Position numbers and translations under genes: made by a program. From NCBI RefSeq assembly GCF_012163145.1, contig NZ_JAAVTX010000005.1, positions 496,001 to 560,000 on the forward strand: a stretch of 64,000 nt of DNA. Reading direction: 5' to 3'. Below are positions 61,128 through 64,000 of this stretch, piece by piece. Positions within the stretch are counted from its first letter, which is position 1; each line of letters opens with the position of its first letter. The notes below the pieces were generated by a model. That model saw only the letters and a list, made by a program, of their open reading frames with translations. It was not told the DNA's origin and searched no databases. This stretch comes from Falsiroseomonas frigidaquae. GTDB taxonomy: Bacteria; Pseudomonadota; Alphaproteobacteria; Acetobacterales; Acetobacteraceae.

Positions 61128-62339
61128 ATGTTCGACGGATTGATGAAGCCCGACAGCACCGGGCAGGGCACCATCCAGCGCGGCCTGGAAGCCGTGCGCC
61201 GCCACCTCGGGATGGAGGTGGCCTATGTCTCCCGCTTCGAGGATGGCCGGTCGGTGTTCCGGGAGGTCGATGCCCCGGGGCTGGAGGCGCTGATCAGGCC
61301 CGGTGATTCGCGTGGGCTGGACGAGGTCTATTGCCTGCATATCCTGGCCGGGCGCCTGCCGGAGCTGATCCCGGACACCGCCGCCTTCCCGCTGGCCACG
61401 GCCATGCCAATCACCCAGGCGGTGCCGATCGGCGCGCATGTCTCGGTGCCGATCCGCATGCCGGATGGCCGGCCCTACGGCATGTTCTGCTGCCTCAGCC
61501 CGCGCGCCAACCCAAGCCTCAACGACCGCGACCTGCAGGTGATGCGCGTCTTCGCCGAGATGGCCGGGCACGCGATCGCGCGCGAGGTGGCGGAGGCGGA
61601 GGCCAGCCGCAGCAGGATGGCGGAGCTGGAGACGGTGATGGAGGAAAGGCTGTTCACCTTCCGCTTCCAGCCCATCCTGACCCTCCAGCCGCTGCAGGTG
61701 GTGGGGTTCGAGGCGCTGTGCCGCTTCGGCCCGGAACCCTACCGCACGCCGGACCTCTGGTTCGCCGCGGCGCATGCGGCGGGCTGCGGGGTGGAGCTGG
61801 AGCTGGCGGTGCTGCAGCGGGCGGTGCAGGCGCTGCGCCGGCTGAAGGCGCCCGCTTTCCTGTCCCTCAACGCCGCGCCGGCCACGATCCTCAGCGGCCG
61901 GCTGCCGAAGCTGTTCGCCGGCCTGCCGACCGAACGCCTGGTGCTGGAGGTGACGGAACACAGCCAGGTGGAGGACTATGATGCGCTGCGCGCGGCATTG
62001 GCGCCGCTGCGCTCCGGCGGGGTGAAGCTCGCGATCGACGATGCCGGCGCGGGCTATTCGAGCCTGCAGCACATCCTGCAATTGCAGCCGGACATCATCA
62101 AGCTGGACATGGGCCTGGTGCGCGGCGTGGACCAGGACCCGGCGAAGCGCGCCTTGGCCGCGGCGCTGTGCTTCTTCGCCCGCGAGACCGGCTGCCAGAT
62201 CGTCGCCGAAGGCATCGAGACCGAGGCGGAATTCGCCGCGCTGGAAGCGCTGGGTGTCAGCAGGGGCCAGGGCTACCTGCTCGGCCGGCCGGGCGATCTC
62301 GCCGCGGCGCAGGAGATGGTGGGCGCGGCGGCAGGATAG
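61128..62339 (+). CDS. GAF-EAL cyclic-di-GMP phosphodiesterase
   Basis: A 403-residue protein: residues ~15-160 resemble a GAF-type sensor domain, then a helix and an EAL domain. The EAL set is intact: EAL at 195-197 (FEALCRF), Asn248, Glu274 and Glu277 region (LEVTEH), Asp304-Asp305 (IDDAGAG), Lys325 (IIKLD), Glu361 (AEGIET) and Gln381 (QGYLLG). Active c-di-GMP hydrolysis to pGpG is expected. The GAF ligand is unknown. It has no membrane helix, so it is cytoplasmic. A paired 15-bp repeat stands upstream. The stop TAG is followed by the convergent permease gene. Confidence 0.93.
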   Translation: MFDGLMKPDSTGQGTIQRGLEAVRRHLGMEVAYVSRFEDGRSVFREVDAPGLEALIRPGDSRGLDEVYCLHILAGRLPELIPDTAAFPLATAMPITQAVPIGAHVSVPIRMPDGRPYGMFCCLSPRANPSLNDRDLQVMRVFAEMAGHAIAREVAEAEASRSRMAELETVMEERLFTFRFQPILTLQPLQVVGFEALCRFGPEPYRTPDLWFAAAHAAGCGVELELAVLQRAVQALRRLKAPAFLSLNAAPATILSGRLPKLFAGLPTERLVLEVTEHSQVEDYDALRAALAPLRSGGVKLAIDDAGAGYSSLQHILQLQPDIIKLDMGLVRGVDQDPAKRALAAALCFFARETGCQIVAEGIETEAEFAALEALGVSRGQGYLLGRPGDLAAAQEMVGAAAG

Positions 62340-62411
62340 ATCCCGATCTTGCCGCCAGGTTCAGCCCGCTGCGGCGCCAGGATCCGTCGCGCGGGCCGAT
62401 GCCGGGCTGCC

Positions 62412-63629
62412 TCAGCCGCTGCCGGTCCTCGGCGGGTCCAGGTATAGCGGGCTTTCCAGGTAGCGCCGCAGCCAGTAGCGCGCGACCACGCCGATGGCCG
62501 CCGCCATCGGCACCGCCAGCAGTACGCCCAGGAAGCCGAAGGCGACGCCGCCGGCGAACAGCGCGAAGATCACCCAGACGGCGTGCAGCTCGACCCGGTC
62601 CCCCAGCAGGCGGGGATAGATCACATAGCCTTCCACCGTCTGCCCGACGACGAAGATGCCGACCACCAGAAGCACCTCGTTCCAGGTGCCGAACTGCGCC
62701 ACGGCCAGCACGATGGCGGTGACGAAGCCGGTCAACGATCCGACATAGGGGATGAAGGACAGCAGCCCCGCCATCAGCCCCACGGTCAGCCCCAGCTCCA
62801 GCCCCACGGCGGACAGGGCGGCGGCATAATAGGCGGCCAGGATGGCGCAGCACAGCAACTGGCCGCGCAGCCAGGCGGACAGCACCCGGTCCGTGTCGCG
62901 GGCCAGCTGGCGCAACGTCTGGGCGGATTTGCGCGGCAGCCAGCTTTCGATCCGCGCCATCATCCGCTGCCAGTCGCGCAGCAGGTAGAAGCCGACGATC
63001 GGCGTCACCACCAGCAGGGCAAACACATTGAACAGCGCCACGCCGCCGCCGATCAGCCGCGCCACGGCGGTGCCGAGGAAGGTGATGATCTGTCCCGCCT
63101 GGCCGATCACCAGGTCCCGCAGCTGGGTGTCCACCACCTCCGGTCCGAAGGCGTTCTGCGCGGCTTCCAACGCCTGGCGCACCGCCTCGCCGATGCCGGC
63201 GACATAGGCCGGGGTGCGGACCACCAGCACGCCGATCTGCGCCACCAGCAGCGGGTACAGCAGCAGCAGCGCCAGCAGCGCCAGCGCGGTCAGCCCCAGC
63301 ACCAGCAGGAAGGCGGCAACTGCCCGCGGCACGCCCAGGCGCGCCAGCTTCGTGGTCGGCGGGTCGAGGAAATAGGCGATGCAGCCGGCCAGGACGAAGG
63401 GCGTCAGGATGGCCGAGAACAGCCACATGGCGAACAGCAGGACCACCAGCCCGCCGATCACCATGGCCCAGCGTTCCGCCCGGGTGGCGTGGCGGCCGGG
63501 CTGCACCGGCGGCGGCAGTGGCGCCGGGCCGGGCCGCGGCTTCGGCAGATCCCCCACCGGCATCTTCACCGCTGGCGGCAGGGCCGGGGCTGGCAGGCTG
63601 GGTTGCAGGTCCGGCGGGTTGCGGCTCAT
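62412..63629 (-). CDS. AI-2E-family (PerM/TqsA-like) permease
   Basis: A 405-residue membrane protein with a proline-rich cytoplasmic N-terminus (about 55 residues) and about eight hydrophobic helices. VVTPIVGFYLLRDW, LLSFIPYVGSLTGFVTAIVLA and a late VYPRLLGDRVELHAVWVIFALFAGGVAFGFLG pattern are typical of the AI-2E transporter superfamily, a name that does not prove autoinducer transport. The ATG overlaps the CDP-alcohol phosphatidyltransferase stop (ATGA). Confidence 0.92.
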   Translation of the reverse strand: MSRNPPDLQPSLPAPALPPAVKMPVGDLPKPRPGPAPLPPPVQPGRHATRAERWAMVIGGLVVLLFAMWLFSAILTPFVLAGCIAYFLDPPTTKLARLGVPRAVAAFLLVLGLTALALLALLLLYPLLVAQIGVLVVRTPAYVAGIGEAVRQALEAAQNAFGPEVVDTQLRDLVIGQAGQIITFLGTAVARLIGGGVALFNVFALLVVTPIVGFYLLRDWQRMMARIESWLPRKSAQTLRQLARDTDRVLSAWLRGQLLCCAILAAYYAAALSAVGLELGLTVGLMAGLLSFIPYVGSLTGFVTAIVLAVAQFGTWNEVLLVVGIFVVGQTVEGYVIYPRLLGDRVELHAVWVIFALFAGGVAFGFLGVLLAVPMAAAIGVVARYWLRRYLESPLYLDPPRTGSG

Positions 63630-64000
63630 GCGCGGGAACGGGCCGCCTGCACCACATAGGCGGCGCCCGAGGCGAAGGTGGTGGCCGCCACCAGCAGGAT
63701 CGCGGCATCCAGCACCGCACGGGTTCCCAGGCCGTAGCCGGCCATCAGCAGGGCGAAGGCCGCGAGGCCGATCTGGAGCAGCGTGTTCAGCTTGGAGATC
63801 CACAGCGGTTTGATCAGCGGCGGCTGCCCCAGCATATACAGCACGATCACGCCGCCGACGATCAGCAGATCCCGGAACACAACGAGCATCGCCAGCCAAT
63901 CCGGCAGCACGCCAAGCACCGCCAGCGTGACATAGACGGAAACCAGCAGCGCCTTGTCCGCCACCGGATCCATCATGGCGCCGAGCGCGGAGCGGCTGTT
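63626..64000 (-). CDS. CDP-alcohol phosphatidyltransferase family protein (5' end off window)
   Basis: Visible residues run from the window edge to the stop at 63626. The sequence contains the second half of the family motif GxxxDxxxD (GAMMDPVADK), after SRSAL, then several membrane helices (LVSVYVTLAVLGVLPDWL, LLIVGGVIVLYM, LLQIGLAAFALLM). Such enzymes make phosphatidylglycerol phosphate or cardiolipin precursors. The start and first half of the active site lie right of the window, so the function cannot be fixed further. It is coupled to the permease gene. Confidence 0.88.
   Translation of the reverse strand, partial: NSRSALGAMMDPVADKALLVSVYVTLAVLGVLPDWLAMLVVFRDLLIVGGVIVLYMLGQPPLIKPLWISKLNTLLQIGLAAFALLMAGYGLGTRAVLDAAILLVAATTFASGAAYVVQAARSRA

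Noticed and set aside
62412-63629. Quorum-sensing AI-2 exporter
   Set aside because: The family name is historical; no luxS or autoinducer gene is here, so no signalling role is claimed.

Overview
The window is a high-GC (roughly 70 percent by eye) bacterial chromosome segment, almost completely coding, with short gaps and many ATGA, GTGA or TTGA stop/start overlaps. The gene set points to an alphaproteobacterium, most probably an Acetobacteraceae member of the Roseomonas type. The evidence is the cobS/cobT pair, mmcB behind a GTTC-N7-GTTC SOS box, EipB (DUF1849), HdaA upstream of ppk1, xerD beside aroK, and a fused AroK-AroB protein. The taxonomic call is inference from gene content. I see no rRNA, tRNA, CRISPR array, insertion sequence or prophage.

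Layout. 1-6.5 kb (minus strand): a sigma-54-dependent response regulator cut by the window edge, a small Hpt protein, a family-2 glycosyltransferase, a SYLF protein, a histidine phosphatase, and two tandem 384-residue proteins that look like degenerate EAL-domain paralogues. 6.5-10.7 kb: a PPP-type phosphatase, bifunctional HldE (heptose for LPS), SOS-controlled mmcB, an Rrf2 regulator and a DUF4743/Nudix protein. 10.8-14.4 kb (plus): an Atm1-type ABC exporter, a small unknown protein, ribosomal protein L28 and a histidine-kinase-like protein lacking its histidine. 14.4-20.5 kb (minus): cobS, a glutathione transferase and cobT with a lipoprotein esterase; also a J-domain protein, bolA and DUF2889. 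20.6-31.6 kb: AroKB, XerD and a CoA-ester lyase; then a long minus-strand run of small metabolic and repair genes (SDR, zinc peptidase, tag, cupin, DapA-like, YcgN-like, DUF3297, HD hydrolase, MBL hydrolase). 30.4-35.1 kb: a YhaO/YhaN (SbcD/SbcC-like) repair pair.

35.1-44.4 kb carries two sugar-acid modules: a UxaA-family dehydratase with an AraC-type regulator, and an IlvD/Edd dehydratase-SDR-FAH hydrolase operon that fits a diketo-acid hydrolase route for sugar acids. 44.4-50.5 kb holds an orphan OmpR-type regulator with a 7-4-7 direct repeat upstream, an alpha/beta hydrolase, a MATE pump, a MenI/YdiI-like thioesterase, an asparaginase and eipB. 50.5-53.6 kb has aspS and rnd. 53.6-55.4 kb is a small accessory-looking patch: a second SYLF protein, a secreted cysteine-containing protein with an AT-rich leader, and DUF5675. 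55.4-62.3 kb clusters polyphosphate metabolism (ppx, ppk1) with hdaA, a secreted hydrolase and an intact GAF-EAL phosphodiesterase. The window ends in an AI-2E-type permease and a CDP-alcohol phosphatidyltransferase that runs off the right edge.

No single unmistakable new system stands out. The best candidates for unexplained biology are the tandem degenerate EAL-like proteins, the histidine-less sensor kinase, the secreted cysteine protein with a hairpin over its ribosome binding site, and the repeat-marked intergenic regions.
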